Shown here: in pieces, positions 18,654 through 27,760 of the stretch | Position numbering within the stretch: the stretch's first letter is position 1 | Layout of the letters: every line of letters begins with the position of its first letter | Source of the DNA: Pelomonas sp. Root1237 | Lineage (GTDB): Bacteria; Pseudomonadota; Gammaproteobacteria; Burkholderiales; Burkholderiaceae_C | Direction of reading: 5' to 3' | Assembly (NCBI RefSeq): GCF_001425055.1 | Contig: NZ_LMDK01000018.1 | Coordinates: 62,001-126,000 of the forward strand | DNA length: 64,000 nucleotides | Notes under the pieces: generated by a model | What the model was told of the DNA's origin: nothing | Database searches by the model: none | The model's input: only the letters and a program-made list of their open reading frames with translations | Made by a program: the position numbers and the translations under genes

Positions 18654-19607
18654 CTACCCACCGTGCCCCGGCATCAACGGCGGCGGGAGGTTGGCTTCCA
18701 GCTCCGCCGTGTGGCTGCGGCAGGCGGCCAGCAGCGACAGCAGGTTGGGGTCACGCTCCCGCGTGCGCAGGAAGACGACGCTGATCTTCTGCCGCATCTG
18801 ATAGCGCGCCGCCAGCGGCACGAGGCAGACGCTGCGCGGCAGCACGCCGCGCACGCGGCCGGGCAGCAGCGTGCAGCCGATGCCGCCGCCCACCAGATTC
18901 ATCAACGAGAAGATGTCGCTGGTGGTCATGACGACGTTGGGCTCGAAGCCCGCCACCTGGAAGGCTTCGACGAAGCGGTCGCGCGTCACATAGCCCTCGT
19001 TCAGCGACACGAAACGCTCGTCCGCGCAGGCGCCCAGGTCCACCTCGGTCTGGCGGGCGTAGGCCGAGTCGGCGGGTGCGGCGAAGAAGATCTCGTCCTC
19101 GAACAGCAGCTGCGACTCGACGTCAGCCGCGCCCTCGGGAAAGCCCATCACCGTCGCGTCCACGGCCCCGTCGCGCAGCTTGCGCAGCAGGTCGCTGTTG
19201 GAGCCCAGCACCAGCTCGGTCTGGATGTCGGGCTTGCGCAGGCGCAGCGCCATGATGAGGGCCGGCACGGTGCCGCTGGTCAGCGAGTACAGCGAGCCGA
19301 TGCGGATGCGGTCGGCCGCGTAGCCAGCGATCTCACGCGTCGAGCGGATGCCGTGGGCCATCGCCTGCAGCACCTCGCGGGCCACGTCGGCCAGTGCGTG
19401 GGCCGCGTCATTGGGCTGCAGGTTGCGGCCTTCCAGCCGGAACAGGCTGCAGCGCGTGCCCGTCTCCAGCGAATGCAGCGCCCGGTGCACGCTGACCGCG
19501 CTGATGCCCAGCCGCTCCGCCGCCCGCGCGAGATTGCCGCTCTCCATGAAGGCCAGCAGGATCTCCAGCTTGCGGAAGGTGATCTCTTCGTCGATGCGAT
19601 GGAGCAT
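18654..19607 (-). CDS. mdcR: LysR-family malonate utilisation regulator
   Basis: The 317-residue LysR regulator has an N-terminal winged helix (EITFRKLEILLAFMESGNL, ERLGISAVSVHRALHSLE) and a C-terminal inducer-binding domain (IRIGSLYSLTSGTVPALIM, SLMNLVGGGIGCTLLPGRV). The wording of the HTH and of the LPGRV region is that of MdcR proteins, activators of malonate decarboxylase genes. It is not beside the mdc genes: about 5 kb and three unrelated genes intervene. It starts 21 bases after the DUF4337 gene, so it may be transcribed from the thyA side. LysR activators usually bind just upstream of their target, here expected in 13675-13816. Confidence 0.82.
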   Translation of the reverse strand: MLHRIDEEITFRKLEILLAFMESGNLARAAERLGISAVSVHRALHSLETGTRCSLFRLEGRNLQPNDAAHALADVAREVLQAMAHGIRSTREIAGYAADRIRIGSLYSLTSGTVPALIMALRLRKPDIQTELVLGSNSDLLRKLRDGAVDATVMGFPEGAADVESQLLFEDEIFFAAPADSAYARQTEVDLGACADERFVSLNEGYVTRDRFVEAFQVAGFEPNVVMTTSDIFSLMNLVGGGIGCTLLPGRVRGVLPRSVCLVPLAARYQMRQKISVVFLRTRERDPNLLSLLAACRSHTAELEANLPPPLMPGHGG

Positions 19608-19628
19608 GCCGGGCGTCCTGGGGCGGCG

Positions 19629-20207
19629 TCAGATGTGCGCCGCGGCCAATCCACCCAGCACGATGCCGATGCCGCCCGCGGCGATGGTGGCCCATTCCAT
19701 CCAGCGACGCTTGGTCAGGAGCGCGATGGCGGCCAGCGCGATGGACACCTGCAGCGCCGTCGTCGCCTGGGCCCAGCGGTGATGCATGTGCAGCTGCGCC
19801 TCGCTCTTCTCGTCGAAGTGCTTGGACTCGGCTTCCAGCGCCTCGGCCGCCAGCTTGATGTCGGCCTTTTCCTTCTCGTAGCGGGCGACCTTGTCGCGGT
19901 ACTTGGTCTTGGCTTCTTCGCTAGGGCTCAGCTCCAGCGCGAGCTCCGCGAGGTTCTGCTTGCTGCTCTTGGACTGGTAGTAGTTCCACTGGTTGCCGGC
20001 CTCGGTCTTCTTGATGGCCGCATCGTTCTTCAGGATGCCGGCATTGGCCTGGGTCGCGCCGCCCATGTACGAGAAGCCGGCGCCGAGCGTAGCCAGGATG
20101 GCCGTGATGACGGCCAGCTGGCCGGCGAAGCCCTTGGCATCGTGCTGGGCCGCGTGCTCCAGCTCGTGCTCGTGCGGGCCGTGGACGTGGAAGCCGTGTC
20201 CGGACAT
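19629..20207 (-). CDS. DUF4337-type membrane protein
   Basis: The product is 192 residues: a His-rich N-terminus (HGFHVHGPHEHELEHAAQH), one membrane segment (FAGQLAVITAILATLGAGFSYM), a long charged helix with coiled-coil character (NLAELALELSPSEEAKTKY to ALEAESKHFDEKSEAQ) and two C-terminal membrane segments. This layout matches DUF4337, whose function is unknown. The start at 20207 has GGAG upstream. It lies four bases after folA and 21 before mdcR, all on the minus strand. Confidence 0.7.
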   Translation of the reverse strand: MSGHGFHVHGPHEHELEHAAQHDAKGFAGQLAVITAILATLGAGFSYMGGATQANAGILKNDAAIKKTEAGNQWNYYQSKSSKQNLAELALELSPSEEAKTKYRDKVARYEKEKADIKLAAEALEAESKHFDEKSEAQLHMHHRWAQATTALQVSIALAAIALLTKRRWMEWATIAAGGIGIVLGGLAAAHI

Positions 20208-20211
20208 GGGG

Positions 20212-20706
20212 TTACTCCTTGAGAACGTAATCAACAAAATCGAAACGAAGACCGTTGGCGCCGGTGTGCGGCTCGCGTCGGTCTTCGATGAAGCGGTCTC
20301 GCGGCCAGGCCGGGAAATGCCGGTCCGCATCCGGGAAGACGGCATCCACCTCGGTCAACGCCAGCTTGTCAGCCAGCGGCAAGGCCAGCGCGTAGATCTC
20401 GCCGCCGCCGATGACGCAGGCCTCGGGCGCGTCCTGGCAGGCGGCCAGCGCGGCGTCCAGGCTCGCAAACATCTCGGCACCGGGCAGTTCGACCCCCGAA
20501 CGGCTGATGACGAGATTGCGGCGGCCCGGGAGCGGGCGGAACTTCGCGGGGATGGAGTCCCAGGTCTTGCGGCCCATGATGACCGGCTTGCCCAGGGTCA
20601 GCGCCTTGAAGTGCGCCATGTCCTCGGGGAGGTGCCAGAGCAGCGCGTTGTTGCGCCCGATCGCGCCGTCTTTCGCAACGGCTGCCACCAACGTGATCTT
20701 GCTCAT
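20212..20706 (-). CDS. folA: Dihydrofolate reductase
   Basis: The 164-residue enzyme reduces dihydrofolate with NADPH, regenerating the cofactor spent by ThyA. Family motifs are [19 protein letters not shown] (with the WHLPED acidic residue), [15 protein letters not shown] and [17 protein letters not shown]. Its ATG overlaps the thyA stop as ATGA, so it is translationally coupled. Confidence 0.96.
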   Translation of the reverse strand: MSKITLVAAVAKDGAIGRNNALLWHLPEDMAHFKALTLGKPVIMGRKTWDSIPAKFRPLPGRRNLVISRSGVELPGAEMFASLDAALAACQDAPEACVIGGGEIYALALPLADKLALTEVDAVFPDADRHFPAWPRDRFIEDRREPHTGANGLRFDFVDYVLKE

Positions 20707-21518
20707 ACCGCCACCGGCGCCTTGATCGCCGGATGCGGGTCGTAGCCGCTCAGCTCGAAGTCCTCGAACGCGTAGTCGAAGATCGACGCCGGCCGGCGCT
20801 TGATTGTCATCGTCGGGTAAGGCCGCGGCTCGCGGGCGAGCTGGGTCTGCACCTGCTCGACGTGGTTGTCGTAGATGTGGCAGTCGCCACCGGTCCAGAT
20901 GAAGTCGCCCAAGGCAAGGTCGCACTGCTGAGCCAGCATCATCGTCAGCAGCGCGTATGACGCAATATTGAACGGCACGCCCAGGAAGATGTCGGCGCTG
21001 CGCTGGTACAGCTGGCAGCTCAGTTTCCCGTTTGCCACGTAGAACTGGAAGAACGCATGGCAGGGCATCAGCGCCATCTTGGACAGCTCGGCCACGTTCC
21101 AGGCACTGACGATGATGCGGCGTGAGTCCGGGTTGGTTTTCAGCTGCTTCACGACATCGGCGATCTGGTCGATGTGGCCACCGTCCGGCGTCGGCCAGGA
21201 GCGCCACTGCACGCCATAGACCGGCCCGAGGTCGCCATCCTCGCGCGCCCATTCGTTCCAGATCGTCACGCCGCGTTCCTGCAGCCACTTGACGTTGCTG
21301 TCGCCACGCAGGAACCACAGCAGCTCCAGCACGATGGACTTCAGGTGCACTTTTTTCGTCGTGACCAGCGGGAAGCCCTGGGCGAGGTCGAAGCGCATCT
21401 GGTGGCCGAACACGCTGCGCGTGCCGGTGCCGGTGCGGTCGCTCTTTTGCACGCCATGCTCGAACACATGGCGCATGAAGTCTTCGTATTGCTGCGGAGG
21501 ACGGGGCGGGGTGCTCAT
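20703..21518 (-). CDS. thyA: Thymidylate synthase
   Basis: The 271-residue enzyme methylates dUMP using methylene-tetrahydrofolate. The catalytic Cys is in [14 protein letters not shown], and folate and dUMP motifs include [29 protein letters not shown] and [25 protein letters not shown] hexamer lies six bases before the ATG with no clear Shine-Dalgarno sequence, so a leaderless start is possible. It heads the thyA-folA-DUF4337-mdcR run. Confidence 0.96.
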   Translation of the reverse strand: MSTPPRPPQQYEDFMRHVFEHGVQKSDRTGTGTRSVFGHQMRFDLAQGFPLVTTKKVHLKSIVLELLWFLRGDSNVKWLQERGVTIWNEWAREDGDLGPVYGVQWRSWPTPDGGHIDQIADVVKQLKTNPDSRRIIVSAWNVAELSKMALMPCHAFFQFYVANGKLSCQLYQRSADIFLGVPFNIASYALLTMMLAQQCDLALGDFIWTGGDCHIYDNHVEQVQTQLAREPRPYPTMTIKRRPASIFDYAFEDFELSGYDPHPAIKAPVAV

Positions 21519-21546
21519 GCCCCTATTGTCTCCGCAGGCGCCTGGT

Positions 21547-22446
21547 CTAGCAGGGCCCCAGGTTGTCAGCCAGCACCTGCTCCAGCGGCGTGGCCGACAC
21601 GCCCAGCAGGCGTTGCGTCTCGCTGGCATCCAGCAGGAACGGGCGCTCGAACAGGTAGACCATCTCGGCCACCTCCGCCATCATGGTGTCAGCCTCGGCC
21701 GCTTGCCGGAGCTCCTCGGCCGTCATGCGCCGCAGCCTGGGTGCGCCCAGCTTCGCCAAGCGGGCGGTGGCGGTGGCCAGCTCGTGCACGGAGGCCGTGC
21801 AGGACGGTACATGCCAGGCCCGACCCCAGGACTGCTGCGACGTCGCCGCCGCGGCCAGCGTGGCCGCGACGTCCAGCGTGAAGCTCCAGCTGTGCGCGGC
21901 GTCGAGGTCGCCGGGAAAGACGCTCTCCTCACCCTTCAGCAGCGCCGGTAGCACGAAGAGGTTGAAGTAGCCCACCGACGCGTGGCCCAGGAAGTCGCTC
22001 GCGCGGACCTCGGCCACCGGCACGCCGCTGCGCCGGGCCAGGTCCCACATGCCGGCGCGCACCCGCCCCTTGACGGTATGGGGCGCCAGCGCATGGTTCT
22101 CGCGCAGCGGTCCTTCGACAGGGCCGTAGCCGTAGACGTTGCTCAGGGTCACGAGCCGGGCGCCCACGGCCGCCGCCAGCGACAGCGCGGCGCTCCCGAT
22201 CGGCGGGAATTCCTCGGGCCAGCGGTCGTAGGCCGGCATCGCGCAGTTGATGAGGGTGTCGACGCCCGCGGCGAGTTCGCGCATGGTTTGCGGGTCGTTG
22301 ACGTCCGCCGCCGCGTGCCTCACACCCGGGTGGGATGCAGGCGTTCCGCGCCGGCTGACCAGCGTGACGTGATGGCCCTTCGACGCAAGGAGGGCCGCAG
22401 TGTTTGAGCCCGTGGGGCCCGCGCCGATGACAAGGATGTTGTTCAT
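21547..22446 (-). CDS. NAD(P)-binding Rossmann-fold protein (extended SDR/epimerase-like)
   Basis: The 299-residue protein starts [19 protein letters not shown], a GxGxxG dinucleotide-binding fold, followed by an epimerase-like body ([19 protein letters not shown]). The YxxxK catalytic pair of classical SDRs is not obvious, so the reaction is unclear. It is divergent from the AraC regulator, its most likely controller. TACAAA lies six bases before the ATG, a possible -10 for a leaderless message, with GCGACA 18 bases further up. Confidence 0.82.
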   Translation of the reverse strand: MNNILVIGAGPTGSNTAALLASKGHHVTLVSRRGTPASHPGVRHAAADVNDPQTMRELAAGVDTLINCAMPAYDRWPEEFPPIGSAALSLAAAVGARLVTLSNVYGYGPVEGPLRENHALAPHTVKGRVRAGMWDLARRSGVPVAEVRASDFLGHASVGYFNLFVLPALLKGEESVFPGDLDAAHSWSFTLDVAATLAAAATSQQSWGRAWHVPSCTASVHELATATARLAKLGAPRLRRMTAEELRQAAEADTMMAEVAEMVYLFERPFLLDASETQRLLGVSATPLEQVLADNLGPC

Positions 22447-22563
22447 GCCGAGTTTGTAGGGGCGGTGGGCATGCCCTGTCGCGCACGAAAAGAGCAGCGG
22501 ACGGCACATTCGGGCACGGCCCCTCGGCGGCTGGGGATTTGGCCGGCCCGCTAGATTGCCGCC
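22447..22563. promoter_or_regulatory. Divergent promoter region between the reductase and AraC-type genes
   Basis: The 117 bases hold both start regions. A -10-like TACAAA (22458-22453, minus) is six bases before the reductase ATG, with GCGACA at 22482-22477 as a partial -35. TAGATT (22552-22557, plus) is six bases before the AraC-type ATG. Neither start has a clear Shine-Dalgarno sequence. Confidence 0.35.
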
Positions 22564-23328
22564 ATGCATTCAGAGCTGATCAACCGGAGCGGGATGGCGT
22601 TGCGGGCGCGGCACGAACGTGCGGGTCGGGCGCTCGCCACACCGCTGGACCACCACCGCGTCGTCCTCCATCTCAGTGCCAGCACCAAGACGGCCTGTCT
22701 GCGCACGGGGCTGCCCTTCCTGCGCACGCGCGGCGACGTGGACATCGTGCCGGCTGGGGCCGCCGACGGGTTTGAGGCCCAGTCCGACTTCAGCAGCCTG
22801 GAGGTGTTGATCGCCCCGTCCCGGCTGGAGCGGATGGCGGGCGAGCTGGGCCTGGGCGGCCGGCATGTCGAAGTCGGCATGGTCCACATGGCGCGCGAGC
22901 CGCGCCTGCAGGGGCTGCTCTATACGCTGGCCCAGGACCTGCAATCCGACGCTCCCTTTGGCGAGCACTTCCGCGACGGCCTTGTGCAGTCGGTTGCCAC
23001 GGCGGTGCTGCTGCGCGCGCCGTCATTGCAGGAGGCGCCCGCAGCCCCGGCCCTGCAGCGCGTGCAGGACTACATCGAGGCGAATCTCGAACTACCGCTG
23101 TCGCTGCCCAGCCTGGCGCGGGTGGCGGGCGTCAGCCCGTGGAGCCTGCAGCGGCTGTTTCGCAGCGGCGTCGGCATGCCGGTGCATCGCTACGTGGTGT
23201 CGCGGCGTGTCGAACGTGCCCGGCAACTGGTGCAGCAGCGGGCGGGGGCGCTCAGTGAGATCGCGTTGATGGCCGGCTTCGCCCACCAGAGCCACATGTC
23301 GCGCTGGATGCGGCGGCTGCCGGAATAG
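22564..23328 (+). CDS. AraC-family transcriptional regulator
   Basis: The product is 254 residues. The C-terminal double helix-turn-helix is clear ([19 protein letters not shown] and [19 protein letters not shown]); the N-terminal 150 residues form a variable sensor domain. Divergent orientation to the Rossmann-fold gene suggests control of that gene. The stop is only one base before the decayed ABC fragment begins, suggesting that this gene pair was joined to older sequence. Confidence 0.88.
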   Translation: MHSELINRSGMALRARHERAGRALATPLDHHRVVLHLSASTKTACLRTGLPFLRTRGDVDIVPAGAADGFEAQSDFSSLEVLIAPSRLERMAGELGLGGRHVEVGMVHMAREPRLQGLLYTLAQDLQSDAPFGEHFRDGLVQSVATAVLLRAPSLQEAPAAPALQRVQDYIEANLELPLSLPSLARVAGVSPWSLQRLFRSGVGMPVHRYVVSRRVERARQLVQQRAGALSEIALMAGFAHQSHMSRWMRRLPE

Positions 23329-23329
23329 C

Positions 23330-23547
23330 TCAAGCCGCTCCTGCGTTCGTGACCAACCCAAACTGCATCGCCGCCAGCTTCGCATACAGCCCGCCGCGAG
23401 CCACCAGCTCTTCGTGGCGCCCAATGCGGCGGGTTCTTCAGCATCGCACGAGCGATGCTGATGCGCTGGCGCTGGCCGCCAGACAGGCGCTCGCTGCCCT
23501 CGCCAAGGAGGTTGGCATAGCCCAGGGGGGCCTTGGCCGCCGCGATG
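23330..23547 (-). pseudogene. Decayed 3' fragment of an ABC exporter gene
   Basis: The minus strand reads the C-terminus of an ABC exporter closely matching the intact gene at 24760-26565. It has [18 protein letters not shown] and a TGA stop at 23332-23330, then, after a deletion of about 165 bases relative to the intact gene and a frame change, [20 protein letters not shown] further deletion of about 30 bases precedes [17 protein letters not shown]. Walker B, the D-loop and everything upstream of the pre-signature region are missing. The homology stops at about 23547, just before the stop of the lactonase gene. It cannot encode a working transporter. Confidence 0.85.
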
Positions 23548-23555
23548 ACTATCGT

Positions 23556-24683
23556 CTAGCGCCGCAAGAAGCGAACGTACGCAGGCTGGTCAACCGTTAC
23601 CTCGCCGCCAACGCGTGACAGCGTGCCGTGCTCGGGATTCATGCGAAAAACGGTGACGTTGCCGCTGTCATGATTGGCCGCCACCAGAAAGCGCCCGCCC
23701 GGCACGATGCCAAAACTGCGCGGCATGTGCCCGCCGGTGCTCGTCGCCTCGATGAAGCGCAGCGAACCGTCCTGCGCGTCGATGGCGAACATCGCGATGC
23801 TGTCGTGTCCGCGGTTGGACACGTAGAGGAACCGGCCGCCTGGGTGGACCAGAATCTCGGCGGTGCTGTTGCCTTCGGCCTTGGTGCCGGGCGGCAGGCT
23901 GGATAGCACTTGAAAGCCCTCCATCGCGCCGGTCACCGCATCCACGCGGTAGGCGGCCACGCGGGAGGTCAGCTCCAGGTTCACGTAGGCGTAGCGGCCA
24001 TTCGGATGGAAGGCGAGGTGGCGCGGGCCGCCGCCGGGCTCGGTGGTGGCGTAGGCAGGAACGTTCGGCGAGAGCCGGCCGCTCGCCGCGTCCAGCCGAT
24101 AGATAACCACCTTGTCCAGCCCCAGGTCGGGCACGTAGGCGCGGGTCTGGGTCGGGCCGGGGTAGATGCCGTGCGGGTGGGGTTGCTGCTGGCGCTGTGG
24201 GTTGACGCTGGCGCCCTCATGCTGGACCGTGGAGGCCGCCGGCCCCAGGCTGCCGTCGCCCTGGATGGGGTAGGACACGACGTCGCCCCCGTTGTAGTTG
24301 GCCAGCAGCAGCACGCGCCCACCGGCATCGACGGAGATGTGGCAAGGGCCGTTGCCGCCCGAGGGCCGGGTGTTGAGCAGCACCAGGCGGCCGTCGTCCT
24401 GCACGGTGAACGCGGCAACTTCCTCTTTCCAGGACCCATCCGCGGCGCGGCCGGCTGCGACCGAGTAGACAAAGGGCTTGCTCGGGTGCGTGGTGAGGAA
24501 GCCCGGGTTGCCGATGGCGGCGGCCAGCAGCGGCGGGGACAGCGCGCCGGTGGTCTCGTCAAGGGTGGAGACGTAGATGCCTTTGCTCTCGCCGCCGGTG
24601 TCGGTGCCGACATAGACCAGCGTCTGGGCCGCGATGGCCATGGGCAGCAGTGTGGGGATCAATGCAAAGGCGAGTTTTTTCAT
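23556..24683 (-). CDS. Secreted lactonase-family (YbhE/Pgl-like) beta-propeller protein
   Basis: The 375-residue protein has a signal peptide (KKLAFALIPTLLPMAIAAQ) and a seven-bladed propeller of the 6-phosphogluconolactonase family. Typical stretches are LVYVGTDTGGESKGIYVS, GGNGPCHISVDAGGRVL, PHPHGIYPGPTQTRAYVPD and GGGPRHLAFHPNGRYAYV. Cytoplasmic Pgl makes 6-phosphogluconate, but an exported copy probably acts on another lactone or as a binding protein. It lies between the ABC remnant and the intact ABC exporter on the same strand. Confidence 0.85.
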   Translation of the reverse strand: MKKLAFALIPTLLPMAIAAQTLVYVGTDTGGESKGIYVSTLDETTGALSPPLLAAAIGNPGFLTTHPSKPFVYSVAAGRAADGSWKEEVAAFTVQDDGRLVLLNTRPSGGNGPCHISVDAGGRVLLLANYNGGDVVSYPIQGDGSLGPAASTVQHEGASVNPQRQQQPHPHGIYPGPTQTRAYVPDLGLDKVVIYRLDAASGRLSPNVPAYATTEPGGGPRHLAFHPNGRYAYVNLELTSRVAAYRVDAVTGAMEGFQVLSSLPPGTKAEGNSTAEILVHPGGRFLYVSNRGHDSIAMFAIDAQDGSLRFIEATSTGGHMPRSFGIVPGGRFLVAANHDSGNVTVFRMNPEHGTLSRVGGEVTVDQPAYVRFLRR

Positions 24684-24759
24684 GCGGGAAGATTCGTTCT
24701 AAGGCCCGGCCAAGCGCATGGCGCAGGACGGGGGGCGTCCCGCCCCCAGGACCAGCCGT

Positions 24760-26565
<1,806 letters not shown>

Positions 26566-26569
26566 GGGG

Positions 26570-26719
26570 TTACAGCTTTTCAGTCAGCACGGCGTAGGTG
26601 CGGGCCAGCATCGCGTCGTCAAGGTCCTGGTGGCAGAGCAGTTGCAGCGCATGGCTGCGCCGGGTTGTCCCAGCCAAAGGTCGGGCGAGTGGGTTGCCGT
26701 GGCTACATTCGGCGCGCAT
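26570..26719 (-). CDS. Possible small protein of 49 residues (or remnant of a longer gene)
   Basis: An open frame starts at ATG 26719 and stops TAA at 26572-26570, four bases before the ABC exporter ATG and six after the AttH-like stop. The second half (HALQLLCHQDLDDAM, then LARTYAVLTEKL) looks like a natural amphipathic helix, while the first 25 residues look like random high-GC coding. It may be a real small gene coupled to the exporter or the tail of a lost gene. No clear Shine-Dalgarno sequence was seen, and I do not recognise the family. Confidence 0.3.
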   Translation of the reverse strand: MRAECSHGNPLARPLAGTTRRSHALQLLCHQDLDDAMLARTYAVLTEKL

Positions 26720-26725
26720 TGTGGG

Positions 26726-27760
26726 TCACGGTAGTGGCAGGCGCCCTGCGTAGCCGGTCAACTCCAGGTAGCCGGCGCCGAGTGGCCGTTTTTCGCGGTC
26801 GAACAACTGGGCGACACCTTCCCAATAGACGAGGCCGCTGCTGTTTCGCGCGTCGATCTCCTGGGCGTCGAAGTACGTGCTCAGCAGCATGTCGCCAGCT
26901 GGGCTCTTCAGCCGCCACTCGACCGGGTAGCGCGCGCCCGTGGCGGGGCTGGTCCAGTGTCGCAGCGGCGTCATCTCGACCTCCTGGGGCGTGAAGCTGC
27001 GGTCGGGCTGGCCGGGGCTGCGCAGGCTGCCGCCGGCCCAGTCCCGGCTGCCGTCCTTGCGGCGCAGCTGGAAGAGGGTCAGCGCGCGTCCATCATCGAG
27101 GTTGATGCCCAGCCAGTCCCAACCTTGCGCCTGGCCCAGCAGGCTGTCGCTCCATTCATGGTCCAGCCAGGCGCGGCCGGTGAGGCGCTGGCGTTGGCCG
27201 TCCAGGGTCAGTATGGCCTCGGTGGCGAGTTGGGGGCGCGAGTAGTAGCGGCTGAACTGCGCGGGATCGGGCCCCTTGCGGGACAGGCCGGCCTCGCCCT
27301 GCAGCAGTGGCGCGTCGGGCGTGGACAGGTTCAGCGCCAGCGCGAAGCCCGGGCCGTTGAAGGCGGCGCGATAGCCGTCGCCGCTGCGCTTGAGCGTCCA
27401 GTCGCGCAGCTTGACGTCGCTGTCACCCTCCATGGCCTGCACCGCGCCGGGCAGGCCGCGCAGCAACCGTTGGCTGTGGCGTTGCTTCTTCGCACCCAGG
27501 TCGGACAAGGCGACATGGCCGAGCAGCAACTGCCTGGCCGCGAGTCCGCTGGGATGGTCGGCCGCTGCCGGGCCGGGCAGGCGGAAGAAGGTCAGCTGGT
27601 AGCCGAAGCGCGGCGGTGCGCTCTTGCTGTCGCCGAGCAGGCCCGTCAAATACCACCACTCGATGCCCTGGGCCGGGTGGGCGCCGAAGTCGTGCGGGAA
27701 GTTGAGGGCGGCGCGCGCGGGCAGTGGCAGGGCGGCGAGCAACAGGGCGCGGCGCTTCAT
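26726..27760 (-). CDS. AttH/CrtC-like lipocalin-type exported protein
   Basis: The 344-residue protein has a short signal peptide (RRALLLAALPLPARA) and the tandem lipocalin-like fold of the AttH/carotenoid 1,2-hydratase family, with FPHDFGAHPAQGIEWWYLTG, ARQLLLGHVALSDL and GRAWLDHEWSDSLL as signatures. AttH-type proteins are encoded with ABC transporters and are thought to bind or deliver a hydrophobic ligand at the envelope. Its ATG overlaps the permease stop as ATGA, so it completes an ATPase-permease-lipocalin unit. A role in carotenoid synthesis is unlikely without other crt genes. Confidence 0.85.
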   Translation of the reverse strand: MKRRALLLAALPLPARAALNFPHDFGAHPAQGIEWWYLTGLLGDSKSAPPRFGYQLTFFRLPGPAAADHPSGLAARQLLLGHVALSDLGAKKQRHSQRLLRGLPGAVQAMEGDSDVKLRDWTLKRSGDGYRAAFNGPGFALALNLSTPDAPLLQGEAGLSRKGPDPAQFSRYYSRPQLATEAILTLDGQRQRLTGRAWLDHEWSDSLLGQAQGWDWLGINLDDGRALTLFQLRRKDGSRDWAGGSLRSPGQPDRSFTPQEVEMTPLRHWTSPATGARYPVEWRLKSPAGDMLLSTYFDAQEIDARNSSGLVYWEGVAQLFDREKRPLGAGYLELTGYAGRLPLP

